DNA from: Osedax fenrisi
Taxonomy: Eukaryota > Annelida > Polychaeta > Sabellida > Siboglinidae
Direction: 5' to 3'
Length of the DNA: 64,000 nt
Assembly (NCBI GenBank): GCA_964019155.1
Contig: OZ025239.1
Span: 114,076,520-114,140,519 of the forward strand
A program made the translations under genes and the position numbers. Under the pieces are notes generated by a model that worked only from the letters and a program-made list of their open reading frames with translations, did no database searches and had not been told where the DNA came from. Below, piece by piece: positions 23,986 to 37,812 of this stretch; within the stretch, counting starts at the first letter, position 1; the number at the start of each line of letters is the position of its first letter.

Positions 23986-24303
23986 TAAATGAAATAATAA
24001 GATGAGAAAAACGAGTTATCGTATAAGATATATCTATAATATTCAAAGTAGAAATCACTTGACGAGGATGGAATTAGAATGATTAGATATGTTTGGAGAT
24101 CACTTGGAGCATACACATATATTAAGAGGAAAGGGAAGAGGAATTGGGGCTTATGATAGGGGTAACCCTATAGGGTATGTATTCATGATCGAGTATAACA
24201 ACCAGGTTACAGGCGTGAGGGAATTATGATATGCCCCAGTTAAATAGTAGCTTGGTAATATATTTACGATATATCGATAAGAGGTTGGTGTATTATTATC
24301 TAT
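23986..24303. other. Spacer
   Basis: No gene recognised. One CCCTATAGGG palindrome near 24163-24172. Confidence 0.35.
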
Positions 24304-25388
24304 GGGAGGGAAGGGGGTAGTGGCCGAGGAGGGGGTAGTGGCCGTTTTAATTAACGATTAGATGGTGCTTGATAGGATAAAAAGTTCTATATACAATATT
24401 TATATAATCCAAATATCTATAATATATAGTAAATTTTTTTTTAAATAATTAATTACTCTAATTTATTATATAATCATTTGTTGTCAAATTTTGACAAACA
24501 ACATGATTATATATATTTATGCTTATTTATATGTAAAAGTATGTGTATATATAATTAAATCATTGAATCAAATAAGGTGCGTATGCATCATAAATATAAT
24601 TATTTAATATTACATAATTAAAATAATATAAATAGAATACATTACGAGACACCTATCGCATTTTCTGGTACTAGCGGCCACTACTAGAGCCCATCGATAT
24701 AAAGAAAGTGGATAAGTAATTGACGCACGCAATACATGTAAAAGATAGATACGTGAATGACACTTTTATCGATAAATTAACAAAATGGTATCAGTGATTT
24801 TGATTAGTCATATTATAAATGTCAAATATTAAAACAGTAGGCTTTTTGTCGAAATAGATTAAAGTGACTTCTATCTATATCAATGGATTTAAATTATAAA
24901 TATCAATACAATCAATAAAATAGTATTATATCTTGAATTTAAATACACAAAATTACGAGGAATGTTGATATTATGTATTTTAAATATATAATTTTATTTT
25001 TAGTATAGATAGTACATAAAAATTGGTAGTGATTATCAATATATATATGATAAATACATATTATTATAAATAAAAAGTAGTGGGCCAGATAGTGGGTTTC
25101 GACTGCAGCGCTCGTACCGGATAGTGCCATACACTACATGCAATTGCTTATCCACTTTCTTTATATCGATGCTAGAGCCTTCCCTTATTTTAGTGCTTTT
25201 TTAATGCCTAATCAAACGTTTATATTATTAGTATAAACAATTTATATATAAAAGTGAAATAACAGTATTCTAGAACTATATGATTTCTAGTTAATTCGAA
25301 AAAATAAGAGCCTAAAATTCAGTATTTATCGATATATTAGAAATCTTCTGAGGCATATTAATTATCGGCCACTACCCCCTTCCCTCCC
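24304..25388. mobile_element. Family B G-box DNA transposon with nested hAT MITE
   Basis: The left end GGGAGGGAAGGGGGTAGTGG pairs perfectly with the right end CCACTACCCCCTTCCCTCCC, extending to a 23 bp inverted repeat (GGCCG/CGGCC inside). A second GGGGGTAGTGGCCG follows the left end immediately. CTAT flanks both sides (24300-24303, 25389-25392), suggesting a 4 bp target duplication. Removing the nested 480 bp hAT MITE and its 8 bp duplication leaves about 597 bp with no frame, so it is non-autonomous. Confidence 0.8.
24692..25171. mobile_element. hAT-type MITE, 480 bp, copy 1
   Basis: Inverted ends CATCGATATAAAGAAAGTGG... and ...CCACTTTCTTTATATCGATG extend to about 31 bp with one mismatch. 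A perfect 8 bp duplication, CTAGAGCC, flanks it (24684-24691 and 25172-25179), the hallmark of hAT insertion. There is no transposase. A second copy lies at 57948-58430, and a 34 bp ends-only version at 63676-63709. Confidence 0.92.
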
Positions 25389-25439
25389 CTATCTGTTATT
25401 AACCTGTTGTATAATTTATAAAAATCTTATTTATTGTAT

Positions 25440-25447
25440 CTATTCAG

Positions 25448-25490
<43 letters not shown>
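25440..25490. repeat. (TA)n microsatellite
   Basis: A TA run of about 20 units. Confidence 0.9.
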
Positions 25491-25554
25491 TAGTTTTCTT
25501 AATGTTTATTTTGTTTATTTTTATATATTATATGATGATTTTTGATAATTTTTT

Positions 25555-25796
25555 CAAGTCCTTCATAAGTACAATTATTTGATCTTATTCATAATTAGAT
25601 TTAGTGTAAACAGGAAGTCAACTTAGATATAACATTATGTTATATATAGTTTATTCTTTTTTTCAGGAATTTATTATTCCAATTATAATTGTACTTTTTT
25701 AGGACTTGTCAAAATAATAAAGGGTAATTGTCTCGATAAGCTCTGCTTCTACAATTACCCGGTTGTTAAAACCAAATCTGATAATAATAATAATAT
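25555..25796 (+). mobile_element. LINE 3'-end structured segment, copy 1
   Basis: Outer arms CAAGTCCTTCATAAGTACAA (from 25555) and ATAATTGTACT...AGGACTTG (25685-25708) enclose GTAAACAGGAAGTCA. A perfect 10 bp stem follows (25722-25731 with 25751-25760) around a 19 nt loop rich in AAGCTCTGCTT. Then come AAATCTGAT and an (AAT)n tail. The same order occurs at 41.7-41.9 kb, and hairpin, loop and ATCTGAT recur at the end of the 28.5-29.9 kb LINE. I infer a LINE 3' UTR. Confidence 0.7.
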
Positions 25797-25889
25797 ATAT
25801 CTAGTAATTGTATACTCTAGTATTATAATATTCTACCTGAATAGCAGATATAAATAGATTTCATTAAAAATGCATGCATTTATTATATG
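25797..25889. other. Short AT-rich spacer
   Basis: No feature recognised. Confidence 0.3.
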
Positions 25890-25989
25890 TACAATGTATT
25901 TTATTGAATTTATGTTTTGATATTAATATTCAATTTATATTTAAACTTTATTATATTAAAATAGTGTATATTATTATTTAATATATATA

Positions 25990-26031
<42 letters not shown>

Positions 26032-26580
26032 TAAATATTGATATGTAATCAATATAAACACAATCGACTTTAATCATGATACACACATAATTTACTACAT
26101 ATTTTAAAATAAAACACGGTTCTATTTTAATTAGATATTATAAATCATATGGGATTGGTATTAGAATACTTTAAGGGATCGGTAATAGGAAAATTACACG
26201 TGTCGCTATAAGTAATATATATTGGTGAATATTTATTAAAATTAAATTATTTTTATTATATTTTTAAACATTTATTGATCTACAATATTATGCATATAAT
26301 TACGCATTGCGTTCTTTTTTAATTAATGAAGTAGGTATTATATATATTTTAATTAATGAAGTCCTATTTACGAAAAAAGTTATTATTCAAATATTAAAAA
26401 AGTAAAACCAGAATATTAAATTTGATCAAATAACAATTGTAGGATTGAATATTTTGATAAACAAAATACTTCAATTCAATTCAAATTTGCATTCAATTAC
26501 TAACATTCCGTGTATATAAAATGTTGTGATATCTCTTATATTTACCGTGATACAAGCGGGATCGGTAATTTGAGAATTTC
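25890..26580. mobile_element. Family A G-box transposon, copy 2 (inverted, partial)
   Basis: Shares with copy 1, in reverse orientation, TTATTGAATTTATGTTTT, GATATTATAAATCATATGGG, GATCGGTAATAGGAAAAT, TATTGATCTACAATATTATG and the terminal GATCGGTAATTTGAGAATTT. The G-boxes have decayed (GGGATCGGTAAT), so the copy is older. One end is missing and a TA array has been inserted near 25995-26025. Confidence 0.65.
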
Positions 26581-27555
26581 CCCCTATATACGTATAACGT
26601 GGTTACAAATATAGAAATACGCACGCACGAACATATATGTTCATATAAACACACACACGCACGCGCGTACAACAACATAAATACACACGCACATACACAA
26701 ACACTAGTATACGCATATGTGTAATAGTACACCGTATTACAATAATGGAGCATGTTATTAAATAGAGTGATTGGTACGAGCGAAGAATTAAAAACAGACG
26801 AGATATATACATTAGATATATACTCGAGAAAAAACGAGAAATTCGGTAGAACGCGCGAGCTATATCGATAATACTCGAAGTATTTCGAGATTTGTCGAGA
26901 GTATGTGGGTAATCATAATAAATAATAGTAAATCGATGAATATGGCTCACGTAGAAGGATCACGCCAAAGACTAGAATAACGAAATAATTAAGATCACGT
27001 GATAATGTACCTTATATAGAATATTGTCGGTAGGTTATGTTTAATATAATATAAATAATGTAATATAAATAACAAATATAATTAACTATATAATAATAAT
27101 AATAATATTAATAATAATATTAATGATAATAATTTATTGGAATACATGTTTGTTTTTCTATTGTTGTTTATATTATATATGTGTATGTACTCTGAATTGC
27201 TTCCTCCATATTTATATATATATATATATATATATTATAAAATATAGAAGAGCAAATTAGTTTATAAGAATGAATTTTAGTATGGTGCAATATTTAATTA
27301 TAACTCTACTAATATAGTAGTCAATGCAACCTATTATGGTAAGTATACTTATCTATAGACATATTTATTTGAGAGAAACGATAAATTTAATACAAATTAT
27401 CTAACGCATTCTAAAATATTTTTAATTTTTAATTTAGTAGTCGTGTAATGAGAAAATCGTCAGTATGTTATATGTTATATGTTATAGCAATCAGAAATAG
27501 GACAGCTAAAAGATGAGAACATAGTTATATAAATTCTTAATACAGTTTGAAATTG
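26581..27555. other. AT-rich spacer
   Basis: A CA/CG-rich run lies at 26630-26705 and a TA array at 27212-27236. No gene recognised. Confidence 0.4.
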
Positions 27556-28375
27556 AATATGAAAGATTGTAGAATGTAAGATAAGAATGATGACTAATAA
27601 TGTAAGCTAGTAATGATGACTAATGATGCAATATAGGAATGATGACTAATAATGTAATATAGGAATGATAAATAATACTGTAAGCTAGGAATTATGACTA
27701 CTAATTTAAGATAGGAATGATGACTAATGATGTTATCTAGGAATGATGACTAATAATGCAAGCTAGGAATGAATACTAATAATGTAAGATAGGAATGATG
27801 ACTAATAATGTAAGATAGGAATGATGAATAATACTGTAAGATAGGAATGATGACTAATAATGTAAACTAGGAATGATGACTAATGATGTAAGATAGGAAT
27901 TAATACTAATAATGCAAGCTAAGAATGAAAACTAATGATGCAAGATAGCAATTATGACTAATAATGTAAGCTAGGAATTATGACTAATAATGTAAGCTAG
28001 GAATTATGACTAATTATTCGATCTAGGAATTATGACTAATAATGTAAGCTAGGAATGATGACTAATGATCTAAGATAGGAATTAATACTAATAATGCAAG
28101 ATAAGAATGAAAAATAATGATGCAAGCTAGCAATGATGACTAATGATCTAAGATAGGAAAGATGACTAATACTGTAAGATAGGAATGATGACTAATGATC
28201 TAAGATAGGAATGATGACTAATGATCTAAGATAGGAAAGATGACTAATACTGTAAGATAGGAATGATGACTAATGATCTAAGATAGGAATGATGACTAAT
28301 GATGTAAGATAGGAAAGATGACTAATAATGTAAACTACGAATGACGAATACTACGGTAAGCTAGAAATGAGATAG
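27556..28375. repeat. 26 bp minisatellite, about 31 copies
   Basis: Tandem units of the form TAAGATAGGAATGATGACTA + ATAATG. Copies vary by AGATAGG/AGCTAGG, AATGATG/AATTATG and CTAATAATG/CTAATGATG. Stops in all frames exclude a repetitive protein. Confidence 0.95.
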
Positions 28376-28514
28376 AATAGTAGCTATCTTAATATATGTG
28401 ATGTATATATACAGCTGTATACAGCTACCTGCAGATCATGACGGAAGAGGGAACTGTGAGGGCAAACGATCTATTGTGTACGTTTGTAGTGATAATATAA
28501 GTATATATATGAAT

Positions 28515-29908
28515 CAGATAGAGTGTAAACACTCAGGAAAATACAAAAGCAAAGCTTGACTAGGTATTTTCCCACTCAACTTGATAACAGCATTACAAGA
28601 ATAAAAAATAAAAAAAATATTAGTAAATTATAAAATGACAATAACTTATTTTAAAATTTCAATTTTGTATATCATTAGAACTATAATTTTGTATATATAT
28701 ATACTATTGTATATATTATTAAACGTATTTGATTTGTAAATGTGATTCGTGTAAATGAAAATCGTGCTGAATAAATAAGTAAGAATATACTTGAATATTG
28801 TTATCAAGGAGAGGTCATCATTTTCAGTTAAATACAAAATAAAATATAATAAATAATAAAAGTATATATAAATAAAATAAATGTATATTAAAAGAAGAAA
28901 AATATATAACACAAATGAAATAAATGCATAAAATATGTAAAAAATATAAAAATGAAAGAGAAAAAGATAAAGAAACACAATAAAAAATATAAAAAGTTAA
29001 CTAATACGAAGAGGTAATAAATAATTTAATATTTGTTTTAAACGTTTTTTTATTCATTAATTTGTGAAAAGAAGCTGGTAATGCATTCCATATCTCAGGA
29101 GCTTTGTTAGTAAGGCAAAACGATTTTCTATGTGTTCTAATTTTGGGTAAAACCAATTTTGTAGATAAAGGCTTATAAATATTTGAATTTTGTGTAAAAA
29201 GATATTGTAAAATTATAGGCAAAGATTTAGTCATATATCTATTTATATATTTTAAGATATTAATCTTTATAATATCTTGAAATTTTAAAAGATTGAATTT
29301 TTTATAAATTGTATCTATATCTACATTAAAAGAAAAAAACAAATTTTTTATTATAATAGGGTATACCCTATTTTGCAATATAATAATTGGTTGAATATTA
29401 GACAAAAATGTACTACCCCAAATAGATGAACAATAATTTAGATGACTTTCAAAAATACTATGATATATTTGTATACGATTTTGTAAAGGTAGTTTATGTT
29501 TTATTTTATTTATAATAGCAATGGATCTACTTAGTTTTTATCTGATATAATTTATATGATAATTCCAGTTACATTTATCATCAATTATTATACCAAGGAA
29601 CGATACATGATTCACCTGCTCTATAATTTCATTATAAACTTTTAATTCTAGTTTCTTTTTTGATTTAGAATTTCGAATATTATAGAGCATAACTTTGGTT
29701 TTTTTTACATTTAATGTTAATTTATTACTAAATATCCAGTGAGTTAAATTATAAAGGTCATCTTGTATATTAGTTTGCAGAATATCAAAAGATTTACTAC
29801 TGAAAATTAAATTGGTATCATCTGCAAAAATTATAGGTGTAGAATATTTCAATATATTAGGCATATCATTAATATATATTAGAAAAAGTAATGGATATAA
29901 GAAAAGTA
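28515..29908 (-). mobile_element. 5'-truncated LINE with RT C-terminal half and 3' hairpin
   Basis: Minus-strand frames give PLLFLIYINDMPNI, IIFADDTNLIFSS (FADD in place of YADD), LTHWIFSNKLTLNVKKTKVM, VSFLGIIIDDKCNWNYHI and, after a frameshift, KLVLPKIRTHRKSFCLTNKA followed by PEIWNALPASFH. The coding part ends near 29001. A 3' UTR of about 430 bp follows, ending with a stem-loop (28536-28573) and ATCTGAT. The 5' end stops inside the RT next to a TA array, typical of incomplete reverse transcription. One stop and at least one frameshift mark it as dead. Confidence 0.88.
28536..28573 (-). ncRNA. LINE 3' hairpin with conserved loop
   Basis: On the minus strand GGGAAAATAC pairs with GTATTTTCC around a 19 nt loop containing TCAAGCTTTGCTTTT. 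Two other 3' ends (25722-25760, 41826-41865) have a similar loop but a different stem sequence. It is part of the LINE transcript, not a separate gene. Confidence 0.6.
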
Positions 29909-29947
29909 AATATATATATATATAGTATACATTATATACTTATATGT

Positions 29948-30671
29948 TAATTATCAAAGTCAAAAGAGCAAGAGAAGAAGCTGGATTATATTTAAACGTC
30001 AAGAAAACAAAGGTGATGGTGAATTTGACTATATAATAGTAGATGAAAATAATATCGAAATCGTTGATAAATTTATCTTCCTTTTGAGAGTCCTAATTAC
30101 AAATGATGGAGTCACCGATAAGAAGCTACGAAGAAGACTCGCAATGGGAAAATGTGACATGGGAAGTCTGAAGGGTATATTCAAAGACAGAGGCATCAGC
30201 CTAACGATCACAATAATGATTATTCAAACATTGGTATTTTCAATTATCCTGTATGAAGCAGAAACCTGGATTATCAAAAAGGTAGAGAGGGGTTTTGAAA
30301 AAATTGATGCTTTCGAACTATGGTGCTGGAGGAAACTACTCGGAATTACCTACTTATATAGGAAGAGAAATACTGAGATAATTTATACAATACAACCTAA
30401 AAGTACGCTCGAATCTAGAATTATCAAATCTGCTCTATAATTTTTCGAACACGTTGTCAGAGCAGATATGATGGAATTGCAAATGATGCGGGGGGGAATG
30501 GAAGATCGGCGAGGAAGCGGCAGACCATGCTGCACTTTCTCGACAATCTACACAAATATCTCTCTAAAGATATCACGAATCTCCGACTAGATGCTAAAGA
30601 CAGAGCGGGATGGAGAATAGCTACCATGGACGTCGCCAGGGGTCGGTTTCGACTCGAAGGCACGAGGTAAC
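29948..30671 (+). mobile_element. RTE-like LINE RT C-terminal fragment
   Basis: Translation shows KRAREEAGLYLNVKKTKVM, then EIVDKFIFL, VLITNDGVTDKKLRRRLAMG, FKDRGISLT, TLVFSIILYEAETW, KIDAFELWCWRKLLGI, LESRIIKSAL and FFEHVVRADMMELQM. The end has GGMEDRRGSGRP and, in another frame, RGRFRLEGTR-stop. This order is characteristic of the C-terminal part of RTE/BovB-type RT proteins. A frameshift near 30090, a stop after SAL and later frame changes show decay. It lies back to back with the minus-strand LINE ending near 29908. Confidence 0.88.
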
Positions 30672-31705
30672 AAGGTATATATATACACGCTAGACTATAT
30701 GCTATGTTACACATATATCAAACGTGGAATATAGTAGCAAGAGTGGCCCTTATATTAAAAAGAATCCGATACTAGAATATATAGGTTATATCGAGGTTAG
30801 AAGAGAGATTGCGCTTAGCCGCGTAGTTCCTGTTGTTTCATATATTTAGTGCGCTATCAATTCGCTAGGTATAAAGTATGTTATTAAATTTAAATTAAAG
30901 TTTGTATTAACGAAAGTTGCGCATTGTTTAGAAACCACTCTTTTAAGGTTTTTAGAGAGATTGGAGAAACTATGGTCTATAATTATTGAATGATTAGGAA
31001 AGATTGAGTTAAGGTAAGACGAGCGAATGCTTTAATACGAGGCTGATATATCTATAGTTATTATTACCCCTATAAAGGCACGAGAGTCGTGTTCTACGCA
31101 TGACCTATATAGTAGATGATATTCGAAGTTATGTCGTTAGGTAATTCAATGTAAGTAAGTCAATAATATAGATTCTAATTAATCTAGAATATGTTCTAGA
31201 TTCTATAGAACATATTCTAGATTAATTCATAATACAAACTCGCAATGAGGGCATTGGTAATCATGCTATGTATAAGACATACACACGTACAGTGTAAGTC
31301 GTACGTCATTCTGTACACTGTACACATTCACATATATTACTAACGAAACATACACCATATACACATACACAATGCCCTATAGGGTAACAAATACGTATAG
31401 GTAGGCTTCACATATGTTTTACTTGCAGTGATGGGTACCGTTCCTTTTTTCTAGATCGGCGATCACGATCCCGATCCTCACATTATTCTCTTATGCGATC
31501 CTATTCCCGATCCCGATCCTCCATTCGTTAGCCGATCCTTTGCCGATCCCGATACTTTCTTTCTTACCAGATCCCGGTAAGATGATCGCCAACCTGTCCA
31601 TCATTGATGCAGTGATCGTGGATTAGGTACACACGCACCTATAGGTAAGCCTACTTACTTTGCATGGTTCTCAACGTATACGCCCATATCAGTACATCGA
31701 GGTGT
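30672..31705. other. Spacer with a CCGATCC-rich stretch and a palindrome
   Basis: At 31450-31590 the words CCCGATCC, GCCGATCC and CGATCCT recur at irregular spacing. A 49 bp palindrome at 31178-31226 has 21 bp perfect arms (ATTAATCTAGAATATGTTCT + A) around a 7 nt loop. No gene recognised. Confidence 0.5.
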
Positions 31706-32093
31706 TCATGTAACGTGCTTAACACGTATAAGTTATCACCGATTAAACACTTTCATTTTAAAATTGCTATTCATTTTAATTAATGGTTTTAGAATATTAT
31801 AAGAATATATTTATGATCTAATTAAGCATAATATAACAATGCATTATCTCAAACTTGATTTTTTATCAAAGATGCACCAAAGTATAACGTGTCATATCAT
31901 GAAAAATGTAACACCTTTGAAAAAAAATCAAGTTTGAGACAATTTATTGTTACACTATGGCTAATTAGATTATACATGTATTGTATATTCTTCACATATT
32001 CTAAAACCATGCATTATGTAAGGATTAAGGGCATTTTAAAAATGAAAAGTGTTCAACTCGTGACAAAGCACGGGTTTTAAACACGTTACACCA
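31706..32093. mobile_element. Fold-back element, about 385 bp
   Basis: Left outward sequence TGTAACGTGCTTAACACG (about 31709) is matched inverted by GTTTTAAACACGTTACA (about 32075-32091). Arms continue through AACACTTTCATTTTAAAA / ATTTTAAAAATGAAAAGTGTT, GGTTTTAGAATAT / ATATTCTAAAACC, GCATTATCTCAAACTTGATT / AATCAAGTTTGAGACAAT and ATCAAAG / CTTTGA, leaving a short loop near 31875-31910. The 63-codon frame inside is incidental. The target duplication is not resolved. Confidence 0.7.
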
Positions 32094-32182
32094 ATACATT
32101 GGTTTACTGGGAGTGCATGCTATGCTAGCAACATATGTACGTGTATCATCATATAGGATATATATATATATATATATATATT

Positions 32183-35941
<3,759 letters not shown>

Positions 35942-36172
35942 TGTTTATGTTTTTAAATGATAATAAAATATCTTATAAAACATAAGAAGAAAACGAAATG
36001 AAAAAAAGTAAAGTAATTCAACAAAAAAAAACGTTCCGGTGATGGTGATGCAGGCGACAGCATAGAAAAGATAATTATCTTCATCTGAAGCCTTTTAGAG
36101 GAAACAATAATATAATGAATTTAATAATTCACATGATATATATATATATATATATAACTTTCTTCTAATAAA

Positions 36173-36219
<47 letters not shown>

Positions 36220-36476
36220 GTATGTCAACTTATCGGCTGTACAAGCTCGCGAGCATATAGTGTTGTGAATTCGCGGCATAAATATTCCGTTTTCTCTGTG
36301 CTATACCACATGGTATATATATCATATATACATACTGTTGATGTGGTAGTGACGGAGGAGCCGAAATAGAGAGCATCTTTATCCGATTTATTTAATATTA
36401 GGGGAGGGGGTATATATGTACCAGCAATGTCTTCCGGAAAATGCCGATAATTCGAGAGCATATTTATATATATATT

Positions 36477-36552
<76 letters not shown>
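35942..36552. other. Spacer with TA/ATT microsatellites
   Basis: TA runs at 36136-36156 and 36479-36552, with an ATT run at 36174-36204. The two Tyr-Ile frames (36388-36706) are repeat artefacts. Confidence 0.5.
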
Positions 36553-36562
<10 letters not shown>

Positions 36563-36862
36563 CTTGCTATTTTATTTCTGTGGATTCCTTTCATCCCATC
36601 CAGGAACTTAGATGAGGTTTTCACTTATAACCACGTGTCTCTAATATCCCTTAGAAGCCGCTCTCGTGTTAAGCCTGCCCTTAAGGTATTCATGGTTTTA
36701 ACGTGAACCGATCAATTACTTATACACAATTATATTATATCACTTATAAATATTATTTTAAGTCCTATTTTATTGATCCGGAAGAGGATCGAACCCGCGA
36801 CGCGATCTCCCGTCCTACTGCTTGTATGTCTAACACTTTATCAACCTAAGCCACACAGGCAG
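36553..36862 (-). mobile_element. tRNA-derived SINE, full-length minus-strand copy
   Basis: On the minus strand the head reads CTGCCTGTGTGGCTTAGGTT (A-box part TGGCTTAGGTTG) and then GGGTTCGATCC (B box, 36786-36796). The body includes CACGTTAAAACCATG and GAGCGGCTTCTAAGGGATAT, and the end GTTCCTGGATGGGATGAAAG leads into an AATAA-rich tail. Both pol III promoter boxes are recognisable. It carries a small insertion (ACCTTAAGGGCAGGC) relative to the 54.6 kb copy. Confidence 0.85.
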
Positions 36863-36868
36863 TTATAT

Positions 36869-36910
<42 letters not shown>

Positions 36911-36939
36911 TAATAATATTAATTTAATATATGCACATT

Positions 36940-36982
<43 letters not shown>

Positions 36983-37180
36983 ATACTAATTATATATATA
37001 CTAATTAATTGAGCGTGTTAATTTAATTCTGACATTCTACGTAGGCCGTCGTACGCCGTTGTACGTACACTGTGTATGGTGTAGGTATGTGTGTGTGTGT
37101 GCGTTATACTATAGTCAATATACTATAGTGTAATGCACACTATAGTGTATATATACCCCACCGCACACACACGCACAGTA
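36863..37180. repeat. TA microsatellites and palindromic ACTATAG words
   Basis: TA arrays at about 36872-36903 and 36946-36978. CTATAGTCAATATACTATAG and related words follow near 37108-37150. Confidence 0.7.
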
Positions 37181-37625
37181 CGACGTGAAGTGTATTACGT
37201 AATACGTCGTACACGTTATACCGATACCGGACAACGACGTGAAGGACATGACGTGAAGGACATGACGATAAGGACATTTCGTGAAGGACATAACGAGAAG
37301 GACATTACGACGACGACGACGCGGTGACGTCATGAGTCGCTATCGTCAGGTGTCGCTAGAGCGGTAACCATGGCAACAGCGATGGAGAACTAGAATAGGA
37401 TAACCGAGCATTGAGTGGGTGATATATCACCACTAGAGTGGTATTACCTGTACGCGCGCGTAAGGTGTATGCTACGTACACAGGTGTAAGCCAATCAACG
37501 GAGATAGCGGTGGTGTTCATTAACAACGAAGACGAGAATACCGATAACGACGATGACGCTATCGATAACGGTGTTATTAATAATAGCATTATAACACAAT
37601 GGCCGGGTTAAAGCGGTGCGTTACG
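37181..37625. promoter_or_regulatory. CpG-rich patch with CRE and RFX X-box-like sites
   Basis: TGACGTCA (37325-37332) is a perfect CRE. GTAACCATGGCAAC (37364-37377) fits the RFX X-box inverted repeat with a 2 nt spacer. A GAAGGACAT repeat (37239-37305) precedes them. A stop-to-stop plus frame without ATG at 37423-37611 (62 codons) contains an acidic run, NNEDENTDNDDDAIDNG. It could be an exon but nothing identifies it. A regulatory island or degraded 5' gene end is plausible. Confidence 0.35.
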
Positions 37626-37768
37626 CCGTGTTACGTGTGCATTATTACATAATAATCGCGAAGGACGGCTGCCTACTAGCGAATAGGACATTGAATAATA
37701 CGAACACTACCTAGATCGACATATCATGATATTTGTACACTTTCTTAAACAGTTTATGTATGGAATGA
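37626..37768. other. Spacer
   Basis: No feature recognised. Confidence 0.3.
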
Positions 37769-37812
37769 AGCCGCGGTTTCGAAGGGACATTAGAGCCGTA
37801 TATGGTTATAAG
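37769..37812 (+). mobile_element. SINE body fragment
   Basis: GCGGTTTCGAAGGGACATTA followed by GAGCCGTATATGGTTATAAG matches the SINE body at 54770-54812 (GCGGCTTCGAAGGGACTTTA, GAACCATATATGGTATAAG). Neither the tRNA head nor the tail is present. Confidence 0.6.

Noticed and set aside
23774..24058. Trp-Asn-Asn-His-Arg repeat protein
   Set aside because: It exactly follows the 15 bp minisatellite in one arm of a fold-back MITE.
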